Part shown: positions 24,274 to 35,457 of the stretch, one piece after another
How positions within the stretch are numbered: position 1 is the stretch's first letter
Layout of the letters: every line of letters begins with the position of its first letter
Source of the DNA: Chlorocebus sabaeus
Taxonomy: Eukaryota > Chordata > Mammalia > Primates > Cercopithecidae
Assembly: GCF_047675955.1 (NCBI RefSeq)
Contig: NC_132919.1
Location: forward strand, 65,638,816 to 65,702,815
Reading direction: 5' to 3'
DNA: 64,000 nt
The notes under the pieces: generated by a model
What the model saw: only the letters and a program-made list of their open reading frames with translations
Told to the model about the DNA's origin: nothing
Databases searched by the model: none
Position numbers and translations under genes: made by a program

Positions 24274-24359
24274 AGCATGCAAGCAGCAAGATGTCCTACA
24301 GATGAATTATCTTTAACCAATTGTGCAGTTGTGAATGAAAAGGATTTCCAGTCTGGCCA
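24274..24359 (+). CDS. NSF: NSF coding exon 2 (residues 5-33)
   Basis: This 86-nt exon follows an acceptor ending 'cttacag' (24267-24273) and precedes the donor 'gtgagtatct' (from 24360). It reads in phase 0 from AGC (Ser5) and leaves two bases of Gln33. It encodes the first strands of the N-terminal half of the N domain, a double-psi-barrel-like fold that docks onto alpha-SNAP. Arg10 (24289-24291), one of the basic residues implicated in SNAP binding, and cysteines 11 and 21 are visible. An in-frame ATG is the second codon (Met6), but the annotated family start is four codons earlier, in an upstream exon not in the window. Exon numbering comes from knowledge of NSF gene structure. Confidence 0.95.
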
Positions 24360-24659
24360 GTGAGTATCTGACTTTGTTTTCTTTTAACCTGCTAAGTGGC
24401 ATTTCGGAAACTTCCAGGGAGTCATTTTTAGGAAACGTTGGAAAATATTTTTTTTAAATTTTTCTTGCTGAGTTGGAAAATGGAGAAGATGACGAAAAAT
24501 TGTGTATTTGAATCATTACTGTGTCAAACTTTGATAAATACTGTATAATGTTTTTAAAATCACATACAGTTTTTTATGTATAAAACTTTAGTTTTCATCG
24601 GTTGTCTTAGGAGAGATTCATAGGTTGTATGAATCATATATAGCAGAGTTGTTAGGTAT

Positions 24660-24885
24660 TTGATTTTGGCCAACTCAGATTGTTTGAGTTTTCCTGGCTC
24701 TACCAATTACAAACTGGCTGACCATTTCTGTACCTTTATGTCCTGATCTGTATAATGGAGATGATCTCTTCTTCAAGGTAGCTATGAAGAGTAAGTTACA
24801 TAAATAAAGCGCTTAGGACAGTGCCCAACATGTTAACAAGCCCTTAGTAAATATTAGCTGTTATGGTTATTATTACCATGGTAAT
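24660..24885 (+). mobile_element. MIR
   Basis: 'ctggctctaccaattac', 'ctgtataatggagatgat' and 'gcgcttaggacagtgccca' match the MIR core and tail. Confidence 0.8.
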
Positions 24886-24910
24886 CCAAGAGACATGAAC
24901 ATTGGAAGAT

Positions 24911-25210
24911 GGACTGGGTGTGGTGGCTCATGCCTGTAATCCTAGTACTTTGGGAGGCCAAGGCGGGCTGATTGCCTAAGCTCAGGAATTTGGGACCAAC
25001 CTGGCCAACATGGTGAAATCCCATGTCTACTAAAAATAAAAATTAGCCAGGCATGGTGGTGTGTGCCTGTAGTCCCAGTTTCTCAGCAGGCTGAGGCATG
25101 AGAATCGCTTGAACCCAGGAGGCAGAGACTGTAGTGAGCTGAGATGGCACCACTGCACTCCAGCCTGGGTGACACAGCGAAACTTTGTATCAAAAAAAAG
25201 GAAAGAGAAA
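24911..25210 (+). mobile_element. Alu
   Basis: TSD attggaagat at 24901-24910 and 25211-25220, perfect over 10 bp. Confidence 0.95.
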
Positions 25211-25774
25211 ATTGGAAGATGCAAAGCAAATGTAGAATCCTTAAAGGCATTTTGCATTGTAATTTATTTTAACTGATTCATATCATCCCACTGCCAGGAC
25301 TTCTAAAGACCCTGCTGCAAGTTCAGTGCCATCCATATGCTTCTGAGATTGGTATAGATAAGAAGATGAAGGAGCTGTAGGGAAATAAGAGGCAAGGTGG
25401 TAGGGTTTTAACTGAGCATTTTTCTTAAAATGTTGTCTGTGAAATACATGAGTTTCACAGAGTTAGAAATGCTAATCATCTTTGGTTTCCAGGCTGTACT
25501 ATATGGTGATATTAACATTTGTTTCCAGTGCTAAACATTCTGTGATGCTAAATTGAGCACAGGACTTTCAACAGATAACCTGAAGTATAGATAATCAATG
25601 TGAGAATTTGTAGAGTTCTTTTACATATGTTAAATGTTCACTGTGCTCATGGTGGGGTTACTCAAAATGTAGTTGGTATAAGGAACATGTGTTCTAGTGG
25701 CAAGAAAATATGTATAGAAACATTAGCCGTTGATGTGAAAAATTACAGCATTCTAAGAAGATAATTTTTAAAAA

Positions 25775-25919
25775 GATAGTGAGCTAGGCATGTTGGGGCA
25801 TGCCTGTAGTCCCAACTACTTTAGAGACTGAGGCAGGAGAATCCCTTGAGCCTGGGAGTTTGAGGCCCGCCTGGGCAACATAGCGAGACCGCATCTATTA
25901 AAAAAAAAAAAAAAAAAAT
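25775..25919 (+). mobile_element. Alu monomer
   Basis: Single diverged monomer ending in a pure poly-A run (25900-25918). Confidence 0.8.
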
Positions 25920-26615
25920 ACTGCTGATGCATAATAGGATTTGAAGCTTCTGTCTTACACATAGTACTTTCTAGTTACCTGGTATAGGAGTTTATCATGA
26001 GAGGACTATTTTTTTTTTTTTTAAACAGATAATTTCTGAACAGGGAATTAGCACAAAATTTTTTAAAACAGTAAATATTGATGTCTACATGAAAGCTGAT
26101 GTATTTTGGGAATTTTTTAAATCTTTTTTTTTATTTTGTGGGTTGTTTTAGCCTGTTGACAGAGTCTGCAAATAAATTTAATAAGTAGTCTAAAAACTAA
26201 CCTTTTTTGATTGCTATATCCAAGCTCTTTTATCTTTGGCTCTCCTTATTTTATTAGGATGTGAAGTAATTCTCAGGAGAGGAAATTCATCTAGTTTTTA
26301 CTTGATATCAAGGACTCTAAATCACCGGCTTCAGTTTTATGTAAACTGGAAATGTAATGAAGTTGGTATTTTGGATGGTATTTTGGCTGGATTCTACTTG
26401 ATGAGTGTTTGACCCAAGATGCTCCTTATATCTGGAACACATTTGGGATTGCTGATAGTTTTGGAAACTAAATTTGTGGTTCTGTTTCTTCAAGACACAG
26501 ATAATGTAGTTTCCACCTGATACTCATTAAATATCAGTTTGAAAAGAAATACATTTTGAAATTATGTTCTTCATTTCCTTCAAAGTGGAGTACTAACTGT
26601 GTTTCTGTCCTTTAG

Positions 26616-26715
26616 GCATGTGATTGTGAGGACCTCTCCCAATCACAGGTACACATTTACACTGAAGACACATCCATCAGTGGTTCCAGGGAGCATTGCA
26701 TTTAGTTTACCTCAG
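26616..26715 (+). CDS. NSF: NSF coding exon 3 (residues 33-66)
   Basis: A 100-nt exon after 'tcctttag' and before 'gtaactcaga'. Its first base completes the split Gln33 codon, then 33 codons run to Gln66, ending in phase 0. It continues the N-terminal subdomain of the N domain with the stretch HVIVRTSPNHRYTFTLK and then PSVVPGSIAFSLPQ. This is a beta-rich segment matching NSF and related p97-type N domains. Skipping it would shift the frame, because 100 is not a multiple of three. The flanking introns are 2256 and 3688 nt; an old Alu begins 153 nt downstream. Confidence 0.95.
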
Positions 26716-26867
26716 GTAACTCAGATGTTAATTTATTCTCTTCTGTTTTTGAAAGTCATAGAATATAAATAGTCCGTTCATTTTAAGCAAGCATCACCCT
26801 ATTACTGTATTGATTCATACTGAAGAAAAACATCTAAGTATTATATAAGGAATTTAAAGATACAGTC

Positions 26868-27141
26868 TTTTCTTTTTTTTTAAGACAGGGTCTCATTCTG
26901 TCACCCAGGCTGGAGTGGCACGATCACTGCTCCTCATCTCAAGCAATTCTCATGCCTCAGTCTCCCAAGTAGCTGAGACTACAGGCTTGTACCACTGTGC
27001 CTGACTAATTTTAAAATTGTTTGTAGAGATGGGTCTTAACTGTGTTGCCCAAGCTAGTTTTTAACTCTTAGGCTCAAGTAATCCTCCCACCTTGGCCTCC
27101 CAAAGTGCTGGGATTATAGGGTGTGAATCATCACGCCCAAC
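26868..27141 (-). mobile_element. Alu (AluJ-like, partly deleted)
   Basis: Lies 153 nt after exon 3. Flanked by 'aaagatacagtctt' and 'aaagacagattctt'. A left-arm segment is missing around 26920-26935. Confidence 0.88.
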
Positions 27142-27702
27142 CTAAAGACAGATTCTTAACTGCCAATTTTTGCTATGGCTGCCTCCTTTTGCCTTGATTT
27201 TTTTCCCTAATTTTTAAAGATTTTGCAGTATAATCAGTCAGCTATCACATAAAGGGTCAAGTTATTTTAATGTTAACTCCCAGGGTAACAGAAAAGATAA
27301 AAAACATTTTATTTGTAAAATTGACATCTAAGAATAGTGATTTTATAATATGATGGCGTTATACTAAAGAATTTGGAAAGAGTCTCAAATTACAACATAA
27401 GTTGCTAGGCTCCCATAACAACTGGATGGGTTGTGATTACAGTTACAACTGTTGGTGGATTCTCTGGAATCCAGAGAATTAGATTGCTTAGGTGCTGCCC
27501 CAGGCACATCATACAGAATATAAAGCACCACAAATACTAGTCTGTATCTTCTTCTCCCTTATCATTTTACTCAGGCTGCTGACTGACCCCAGTCCTAAGT
27601 AATGTAAATGCAATCCCTACCTCCTCCTAGTATGCTAATGAGCATTGGTAGACTTCCCTGAAGGTTTAGAGAAAGAGATCAAACACTCATTTAAGAACTA
27701 TT

Positions 27703-28017
27703 AGGCTGGGTGCAATGACTCATGCTGGTAATCCCAGCACTTTGGGAGGCCAAAGCTGGTGGATCACTTGAGTCCAGCAGTTCAAGACCATGTGGGCAAC
27801 ATGGCGAAACCCCATCTCTGCTAAAAGTACAAAAATTATCTGGGCGTGGTGGTGCCTGCCTGTAGTCCTAATTTCCTGTGGGGCTGAGGCAGGAAGATCA
27901 CTTGAGCCTGGGAAATCGAGGCTGCAGTGAGATGAGATACTGCCACTGCACTCTAGCCTAGGTGATAAAGTGAGACCCTGTTTAAAAAAGAAAACAAACA
28001 AACAAACAAACAAACAA
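27703..28017 (+). mobile_element. Alu with (CAAA)n tail
   Basis: TSD aagaa[c/t]tatta at 27692-27702 and 28018-28028. Confidence 0.93.
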
Positions 28018-28032
28018 AAGAATTATTAGATG

Positions 28033-28330
28033 GGCCAGGTGCCTCACACTTATAATCCTAGTGCTTTGGGAGGTGGAGGAGGATCGCTTGAGACCAAGAA
28101 TTCCAGACCAGTATAGCGAGACCCTTGTCCCCCACACTGTCTCTACAAAAAAAAATTTTTAATTAGCTGGGCATGGTGTCACATGCCTGTAGTCCAGGCT
28201 ACTTGGGAAGCTGAGGTTAGGAGGATCACTTGAGCCCAGGAAGTCGAGGCTGTAGTGAGCTATGATTGTGCCACCATGCCCTAGCCTGGGCTACAGAGTG
28301 AGATTCTGTCTCTTTAAAAAGAGGAAAAAA
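28033..28330 (+). mobile_element. Alu (old)
   Basis: Diverged plus-strand Alu starting 15 bases after the previous one, head to tail. Confidence 0.88.
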
Positions 28331-28584
28331 AGAAACTATTGAAGATCTCTTGAAGCCCTCAAAAATTACAGGAAATTTTCACTTACTATTCCACCTGTCT
28401 GTTTGATACCTCTTCATTATCCAGACCACTTTCACATTTATTTCTAGAGATTAAAAATTTGGGATATTCCAGGGTTCGTCAGCTTTTACAGAGTTCCATT
28501 TGGGATTCTGATTGTTAGAAATAGCTTGAGATGTGACCATTTCTCCTTGTCTCTGTTTTATTTAAATAAAATGAAAAATTTCCC

Positions 28585-28696
28585 CCAACATTTACTATAG
28601 GCCAGGTTCTATTCTCAGTACTTTGGCATGTGTTAGCTCTTTTAATTCTCCAAACAACCTTATAAAATAGCTACTGTTGTTATCCCTAAGGACTGC
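28585..28696 (-). mobile_element. MIR fragment cut by an LTR
   Basis: 'ctcagtactttggcatgtg' and 'ttctccaaacaacctta' fit reverse MIR. The THE1/MST LTR begins at 28697. Confidence 0.65.
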
Positions 28697-29054
28697 TGTA
28701 TCAGTCCATTTTCATACTGCTATGAAGAAATACCGGAGACTGGGTAATTTATAAAGAAAAACAAGATTTCATGGACTCACTGTTCCACATGGCTGCGGAG
28801 GCCTCACAATCATGGTGGAAGGCGAAGGAGGAGCAAAGTCATGTCTTACATGGTGGCAGACAAGAGAGCGTCTGCAGGGGAACTGCCCTGTATAAAACCG
28901 TCAGATCTCGTGAGAGTTATTCACTGTCATGCAAACAGCATGGGAAAACCCACACCCATGATTCAGTTACCTCCCACTGGGTCTCTCCCATGACACATGG
29001 GGATTATGGGAACTAAAGATGAAATTTAGGTGGGGACACAGCCAAACCATATCA
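28697..29054 (-). mobile_element. Solo LTR, THE1/MST-type (ERVL-MaLR)
   Basis: Reverse LTR with TG...CA ends ('tgtatcagtcc' to 'aaaccatatca'), 'ctgggtaatttataaag' near one end, and about 358 bp, the usual THE1 LTR size. Flanking 'actgc' and 'gctgt' may be a decayed 5-bp TSD. No internal viral genes. Confidence 0.9.
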
Positions 29055-29839
29055 GCTGTCTTTGGGATTGAAGTACAGAACCTAAATGTGGCTTCCTTTT
29101 GACTTAAAGTCTAAGCTTAATGAGCATGGTGCTAAATTTCAGGTTGGCTGGAAGTGGGTTGGGGTTTTACAGAAGAGGTCTTCTGGGGGAGGTGAAGGGC
29201 AGAGAGGAGGGAAACAGGATGTGGTAAGAAAGCTGCAAGGGAGAGCACTTGTTGCACGTATTCACAGTGCAACATCTTCTAAATTACCCACTACAGAGTC
29301 TGCAGTGTTCGGATGAGCAGGCGAACTGTTGATTTTCAACCAAAAATTGTTTTTCTCATTGTTCTTTGGAGTGTTATCAGTAATTACTAATTTTGAATCT
29401 ATACCAAGCAAGCCCCAAATTCCTGCCTAAACACAATCTGGCCTGCCTTCATACTTCTTGCCATTATAAACAGTAGGGATTTGGGAAAGCCTGAAATCTA
29501 GCTGTAAATGTCTAAAAATCTTCTGGCTAGTATACAAAGAGTAACTATGACTATCTAATGATTTCAGTCCCTGATTGGGTTTCAAAATATATTTTCTGAC
29601 CAGTTTTAATTGAGTCTTCATGAATCAAATGTCTTCCTTCTTGAGATACTGTAACAAACAGTAAAACTAACTGCAGCAGTACATTTAAAACACTGAAGTG
29701 CGATCTGATACAGTGAAGACCTTCTGTAGCATCATATTGTGCAAAGGAGCATCCTTCTCAGTGGTGCCAGCTTTGCTGCAAAAGGCAAGCTTTGCACGTT
29801 TTGGAACAGATGTTCAGATATAAACTATAGCACATGCAT

Positions 29840-30286
29840 TACTTTCCTGGGGTAAGTAACAAAGAACCATTGCTGGTGGCTTAAAACAACAGAGATTTAT
29901 TCTCTCACCATTCTGGAGGCTGGAAGTCTGAAATCAAGCTGTCAGTAGAGCTATTCCCTCTCTGAAGGCTCTAGGGAAGAATCTGTTCTATACTTAGCTT
30001 CTGGTGTTGCCGGCAATCCTTTGGTATTCCTTGGCCTGTAGCTGCATCATTTCAATTTCTGCCTCTGCTATCACATGATGGTGTTCTGTCTATGTGTCTA
30101 TGTCTCCATTCTTAGAAGGACACCAGTCATATTGGCTTAGGGTTCACCCTAATTCATTATGGCCTCATGTTAACTTGATTACATTTGCAGAGGTCGTATT
30201 TTTAAATAAAGTCACATCCACAGATGTTAGGGGCTAAGACTTCAACATACTTTGGAGGGGGAGAGCACAGTTCAACCATAATAGCA
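29840..30286 (-). mobile_element. ERVL-MaLR LTR, MLT1-like
   Basis: Reverse old LTR: 'ggcttaaaacaacagagatt', 'aaggacaccagtcatattgg' and 'gacttcaacatactttgg' in order. It ends about 118 nt before exon 4. Confidence 0.72.
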
Positions 30287-30403
30287 TACCATGTTTTGAT
30301 CTTTGAATGTGTTCTGAAAATTCATTAAAATTCCTCTTTTCTTCTTGTCTAATTTTGATTGCTTTGGTTTTAAGTATCTTTTTTTTTCTCTTTTACTTTA
30401 CAG

Positions 30404-30443
30404 AGAAAATGGGCTGGGCTTTCTATTGGGCAAGAAATAGAAG
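30404..30443 (+). CDS. NSF: NSF coding exon 4 (residues 67-80), 40-nt small exon
   Basis: This very short exon follows a good polypyrimidine tract and 'tttacag', and precedes the donor 'gtaggtatat'. It encodes RKWAGLSIGQEIE plus one base of Val80. Arg67 and Lys68 (30404-30409) open the exon; they belong to the basic N-domain surface reported to contact alpha-SNAP. Because 40 is not a multiple of three, skipping would frameshift the transcript. The acceptor lies only about 118 nt beyond the end of an old MLT1-like LTR (29840-30286), so the upstream splicing context is partly next to repeat-derived DNA. Confidence 0.95.
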
Positions 30444-30889
30444 GTAGGTATATTTTTTAGCCACCTGATAAAGATTTTTTATATTATTTTCTCACAGATA
30501 TTGAGAGCTGTACAATTTTTTATTACTAGTGATCAGACCTTAAACTTTCATTGTATCAGAATACTGGTTAGATCTATGAGAATGGAAGTAAATAGTTATG
30601 GTACCTCTGTTCCTATATCTTTTATGAAGTGTGTGATAAGGTCATCATAGTTCAAGGCAAGGAAGGCAATTTATGACTTCCAGTTTGGGGGGTGGCGGGG
30701 TGGAGAGACTAAGCTGCTAATAGATAATAAGCCAAAGAGCTAATAAGCAGAAACTGGCATTGTCTCTTAGGCAATGTGGCAAAGTTAAGAAATGGAGTAT
30801 GAGTCGTCTTTAGTCAGATGATTTTATGTCAACTTCATGGATACAGTAGGGGAAGGAAAGAAAACGCAAGTGTAAATTAAACCAGCTTT

Positions 30890-31040
30890 TCTTCTGCTTG
30901 TCTTTAAAACTTAAAAAATTATAGAAAGGTTGCAAAAATAATGTGAAGAATTTCTGTATACTACCTTTACCTAGCTTTACCAGTTGTCATATTTTCTTTA
31001 TCTTTCTGGCTCCCTATCTTCCCCTCTGGGTCTCTGTCTC
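30890..31040. repeat. Old L1 3'-UTR-like remnant (uncertain)
   Basis: 'gaaaggttgcaaaaata' and 'gaatttctgtatact' resemble a segment also seen at 40795-40870. Family not certain. Confidence 0.4.
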
Positions 31041-31045
31041 TCTCT

Positions 31046-31046
<1 letters not shown>

Positions 31047-31085
<39 letters not shown>
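31047..31085. repeat. (CA)n microsatellite
   Basis: Uninterrupted CA dinucleotides, about 19 units. Confidence 0.97.
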
Positions 31086-31087
<2 letters not shown>

Positions 31088-31167
31088 CTTTTATCCTACT
31101 TATTTAGGAACCTGACAACTTATCATTTTTTCTAAGTTAGATGGAATTTAAACATTGGGGCTATTTT

Positions 31168-31462
31168 ATTTTATTTTATTTTTGAGATGGAGACTCGCTC
31201 TGTTACCAGGCTGGAGTGCAGTGGCGCAATCTCAGCTCACTGCAACCTCTGCCTCCAGGGTTCCAGCAATTCTCCTGCCTCAGCCTTGCAAGTAGCTGGG
31301 ACTACAGGCACGCGCCACCACACCTGGCTAATTTTTGTATTTTTAGTAGAGATGGGGTTTCACCATGTTGGCCAGGATGGTCTCAATCTCTTGATCTTGG
31401 GATCCGCCTGCCTCAGCCTCCCGGAGTGCTGGGATTACAGGCATGAGCCACTGCACCCGGCT
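31168..31462 (-). mobile_element. Alu with (TTTTA)n tail
   Basis: TSD of about 17 bp (aacattgg...ctatttt) at 31151-31167 and from 31463, with two mismatches. Confidence 0.94.
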
Positions 31463-32483
31463 AACATTGGAGTTATTTTTAGTTGGCTTTTTCTCTGTGG
31501 AAGTATGAACACTTGTTAAATTTAATGAGAAAATGGGGTAGTATGTAACGTAGGTTTCTAATTTTCATAAATTTTCTAAATATGAGGCTAAGAGTACTTA
31601 AAACTTTGAATCTAGATATTTCCTATTGTGACAAGACACAGAAATTCAAGGTTATAAATTTTGATGAGTTGAGAAATGTGTTTTGTAGTTTAAGTTGTGA
31701 AAGCATTCTTCTAACAGAAATGCTTATCTTGATTGTAAAGTCAGATCTTTAAAGAAGTGGCTCAAACAGACTTAATAAGCAAAATTGTAAAACCCAGTAA
31801 TCAGGTGGGAGTAAAGTGGAGTAAGCTTGAGGGAAGGTAGAGTTTTGGGGCCCAAGTGATGTGGATGATGTGGCCATAAAGGTAGAAAACTGGTTCGGTT
31901 TAAGTAGAGATGTAGACCAAGATGGGATAGGAGGTGTGGTTTGAAGGAGGAGTGCTCAAGCATTCTGGAATGGGAGTTCCGTAAGGTGAAACATTTTAGT
32001 CAAGTCAGTGATTTTAGTCTGAGGGAATCTTCTGGAGGAATCATTTAGTCTGTCTTCTTTCCATCTGGCAGTGCCATATTTTAAGTGTTACAGGCTAATG
32101 TTTTGACTACTATATATACACCTATCATTGTAAAGTCCAAGTTTATTCAAAGAATTGGATAAACTTATTTTTTGCTTATATAATCTTTATTAGTCTTTTA
32201 TATTAAATTATTATTAGCCATAAAATAAGAAAACATTCTCAATCTTCTGCTTTGATCCTGGATGAAATCTTCAGGACTCAAGAGTCCCTGACTCAAGAGT
32301 CCCTTTGGGACTGACCATGGTGCTGACTTGGCGCTGCCTGGGATACTGTCCATGGTGCTGCCCATAGCACTTGAAATTGTAACAGCTTGGTCTTTTCTAT
32401 TTGGGAACATTGGCCTTAAACTAAAATGCATTTGAAAACTACAGTCAGCACATTACTACAGTCAGTAGTAATTATATATTTAT

Positions 32484-32760
32484 ATATTTATTTATTTATT
32501 TTTGAGATGGAATCTTGCTCTGTGGCTGAGGCTGGGGTGCAGTGGCATGATCTCAGTTCACTGCAACCTCCTCCCCAGTTCAAGCAGTTCTCCTGCCTCA
32601 GCCTCCCAAGTAGCTGGGATTAGAGGCATGTGCCACCACACCTGGCTAATTGTATTTTTAGTAGAGAAGGGGTTTTGCCATGTTGGCCAGGCTGGTCTCA
32701 AACTCCTGACCTCAGATGATCCAACCACTGGATTACAGATGTGAGCCACCTCGCCTGGCT
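32484..32760 (-). mobile_element. Alu with (TTTA)n tail, small internal deletion
   Basis: The usual 'cctcggcctcccaaagtgct' block is missing between 'gatccaaccac' and 'tggattacag'. Confidence 0.9.
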
Positions 32761-32953
32761 GATATTTTAAATACACTGATTCAGATTTCTCAGTATGAAG
32801 ATGACATGAATATATGTATACACATACATATGTATGCATTATGACATTATGATATTGTTTTGGTGTCTTTAATGCACAAAATGGTATTATACTATACAAA
32901 CCTTTCTGCTGTAGACTTGTCACTCAATATTATGTTTCCAAGGGCCATCCATC

Positions 32954-33244
32954 TTTTTTTGAGATGGAGTTTTGCTCTTGTTGCCCAGGCTGAAGTGCAA
33001 TGGTATGATCTCGACTCACTACAGCCTCTCCTCCCAGGTTCAAGCAATTCTCCTGCCTCAGCCACCTGAGTAGCTGGGACTTACAGGCATGCACCACCAC
33101 TCTGGCGAATACTTTCTATTTTTAGTAGAGATGGGGTTTCACCATGTTGACCAGGCTGGTCTCGAACTCCTGACCTCTGGTGATCCACCCGCCTCAGCCT
33201 CCCAAAGTGCTGGGATTACAGATGTGAGCCACCACGCCTGGCCA
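32954..33244 (-). mobile_element. Alu
   Basis: TSD ggccatccatc at 32943-32953 and 33245-33255. Confidence 0.94.
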
Positions 33245-33279
33245 GGCCATCCATCTTTATTAAGTATACATAAAGTTGG

Positions 33280-33508
33280 TTTTTTTTTGTGTGTGTTTTT
33301 TTTTTTGACAGGGTCTCACTTGGCTGGAGTGCAGTGATGCAGTCATGGCTCACTGCAGCCTCAGTACCTGGCTAATTTTTTTATTTTGTGTAGAGGCAGG
33401 GTCTCACTGTGTTGCCCAGTCTGGTCTCTAAATTCTGGACTTAAGTGATCCTCCCACCATAGCCTCCCAAAGTTCTGGGATTACAGATGTGAGCCACCGT
33501 GCCTGGCC
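33280..33508 (-). mobile_element. Alu with large internal deletion
   Basis: Jumps from 'cactgcagcctcag' to 'tacctggctaattttt', dropping about 70 bases of the left half. Confidence 0.88.
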
Positions 33509-34022
33509 AAGTTTTAATTTTAATAAAAATTGCTGTATAGTATTCTACATTATGAATATACAAACATTTTTCAATATTTAAGTACTATAAATAATGCTGC
33601 AGTGAACCTCTCTGTAGATGTTTAGACAAATGTTCTAGCATCTTTCTGGGACAAACACCTAGAAATGGAATTGCTGAATCAATATATTCATTTTTACATT
33701 AAGATTTCAACCTACAAATATTTTCACTACATGAGGGAAATAACTAAGCTCTCTTGCCTATCACAGTTACTCAGCATATAGCCTGTACTTTATAGGAAAT
33801 GTTAAGAAGGAGCAAGCCATCCAGAATTGGAGACAGGAGAGTGTTCTGAAACTTTTAGCCAAAATTTGAACTTATTATTTGATCTTCAGTGTGTTTTATG
33901 TTCCTTCCTCAGGTGGCTTTGTTATTTTGCTTTTGAAGTAGTTAAAATATGTTTATGTCCCCCCTTTAAATACAGAAATCTGATTATACAAACAATTTCA
34001 TTTAAATAGTTTATAGAAAATC

Positions 34023-34315
34023 ACCGTTTGCGGTGACTCATGCCTGTAATCCCAGCACTTTGGGAGGCCAGGGCGGGCGGATCACGAGGTCAGGAGATCG
34101 AGACCATCCTAGCTGACATAGTGAAACCCTGTCTCTACTGAAAATACAAGAATTAGCTGGGCATGGTGGCATGCACCTGTAATCCCAGCTACTTGGGAAG
34201 CTGAGGCATGAGAATCACTTGAACCCAGGAGGTGGAGGTTGCAGTGAGTTGAGATCGTGCCATTGCACTTCAGCCTGGGTGACAGAGCAAGACTCTGTTT
34301 CAGATATAAAATAAG
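34023..34315 (+). mobile_element. Alu, slightly 5'-truncated
   Basis: TSD agttta[t/c]agaaaatc at 34008-34022 and 34316-34330. Confidence 0.93.
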
Positions 34316-35394
34316 AGTTTACAGAAAATCCTTGTATATAACTCAAGTGGCTAGAATATAAGAAATAAGTTTAGAACAGAATTTAGAGTATGAAATGACC
34401 ATAAAGACTTATCTAGTTCAGTATTGATTTATAGATGTGACAAATCAAGGCACAGAGAACTTAAATTATTTACTTGGATTCTTCTGATTGCTAGCAGAAT
34501 CTGTTGAAACATACATACTCAAAGTCCCTTTGAAGAGAACAGCTTTGTTTGTAATTCACTAGAATCTTTGCAACAGACATTTAATACTGCACAGTGACTT
34601 TTTTTGCTTACCTCTTGCTATTTGACCTCAGTAGCTCACAAAAGTTCCATGCCTGTTGTTCAAAGCAAGTGTGAAAAAAAGTCTCTTATTACCTGCTTTT
34701 GTGGTGAGAACTGCAGAAGCTCACTTACCCCATGTGACTTGGACTGGTAGTTAAGTGAAAAGTTGGTTAAAGGCCTTTTCTTGGAGGTTTGGTCCGTGGA
34801 TTGGAGTGCTGTATTATCTTTTGTGCATACACTTCACCCATAATTTCCAGGTGGATTTCTTTGAAATGGCTGAAGAACTTAGACTTTGTAGAGCATCCGA
34901 GAGTGCCAGACCTCTTGGATTTTTGTAGAGTTCACTCCCAACCTTTTCTGATTTTAATGCTCATACCTAGTGAGCAGTATTTTTTTTCTAGAAGAAACTC
35001 TTCATTTAAAAAAATTTCCCAAAGCTTTCAACTTAGATTTATAATATCTATTCTAGAATGTCAAAGTCGTTGTAATAACAGTTCAACAACCAGACCTTCA
35101 GAAGTTTTTTATACTATTTAATTATATATCATAATTTACTGTAACAAGCGTAACTAGCACAGACAGATTCCAGAATGAACTTGGCTGACCCATGATGTGT
35201 AGCAACTCCGTCTACAAGCTCTGAGCATTAGGCAAACTATAGGCTGATGGGTATATATTGGAGGGATAAAAGTTGGTCCGCTTTCTGATGAGTCAGCTCA
35301 GTGGAAGTTGCTTAAGAGAGCTGCTACTGTATCCTTAAGGGGACATTGGCAAATTTTAGGACAATTATCTTCAGGGAACCTAAAGGGAAAATAA

Positions 35395-35396
<2 letters not shown>

Positions 35397-35434
<38 letters not shown>

Positions 35435-35457
35435 TGTGTCTGTGTCTGTGTCTGTCA
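35397..35457. repeat. (TG)n then (TGTGTC)n microsatellite
   Basis: About 17 TG units followed by four tgtgtc-type hexamers. Confidence 0.97.

Larger units (their letters stand above)
24360..26615 (+). other. NSF: NSF intron 2 (2256 nt)
   Basis: GT-AG intron holding a MIR, one full Alu and one Alu monomer. Nothing recognisable in about 25211-25774 and 25920-26600. Confidence 0.95.
26716..30403 (+). other. NSF: NSF intron 3 (3688 nt)
   Basis: GT-AG intron holding three Alus, a MIR fragment split by a THE1/MST-type LTR, and an MLT1-like LTR close to the 3' end. The stretch 29060-29840 has no repeat I recognise. Confidence 0.95.
32775..33710 (-). mobile_element. L1 3'-end relic (old), split by two Alus
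   Basis: Antisense signature 'ataaataatgctgcagtgaa', 'acacctagaaatggaattgc'. The part before 32953 is weaker. Confidence 0.6.

Noticed and set aside
28771..29016. 81-codon frame
   Set aside because: Entirely inside a solo THE1/MST-type LTR; such LTRs have no coding capacity.
31047..31085. Regular dinucleotide runs that could mimic array structure
   Set aside because: Plain microsatellites; no spacer-repeat architecture, so not CRISPR-like.
34789..35121. 110-codon intronic frame
   Set aside because: No family resemblance, no splice context and AT-rich composition like its surroundings.
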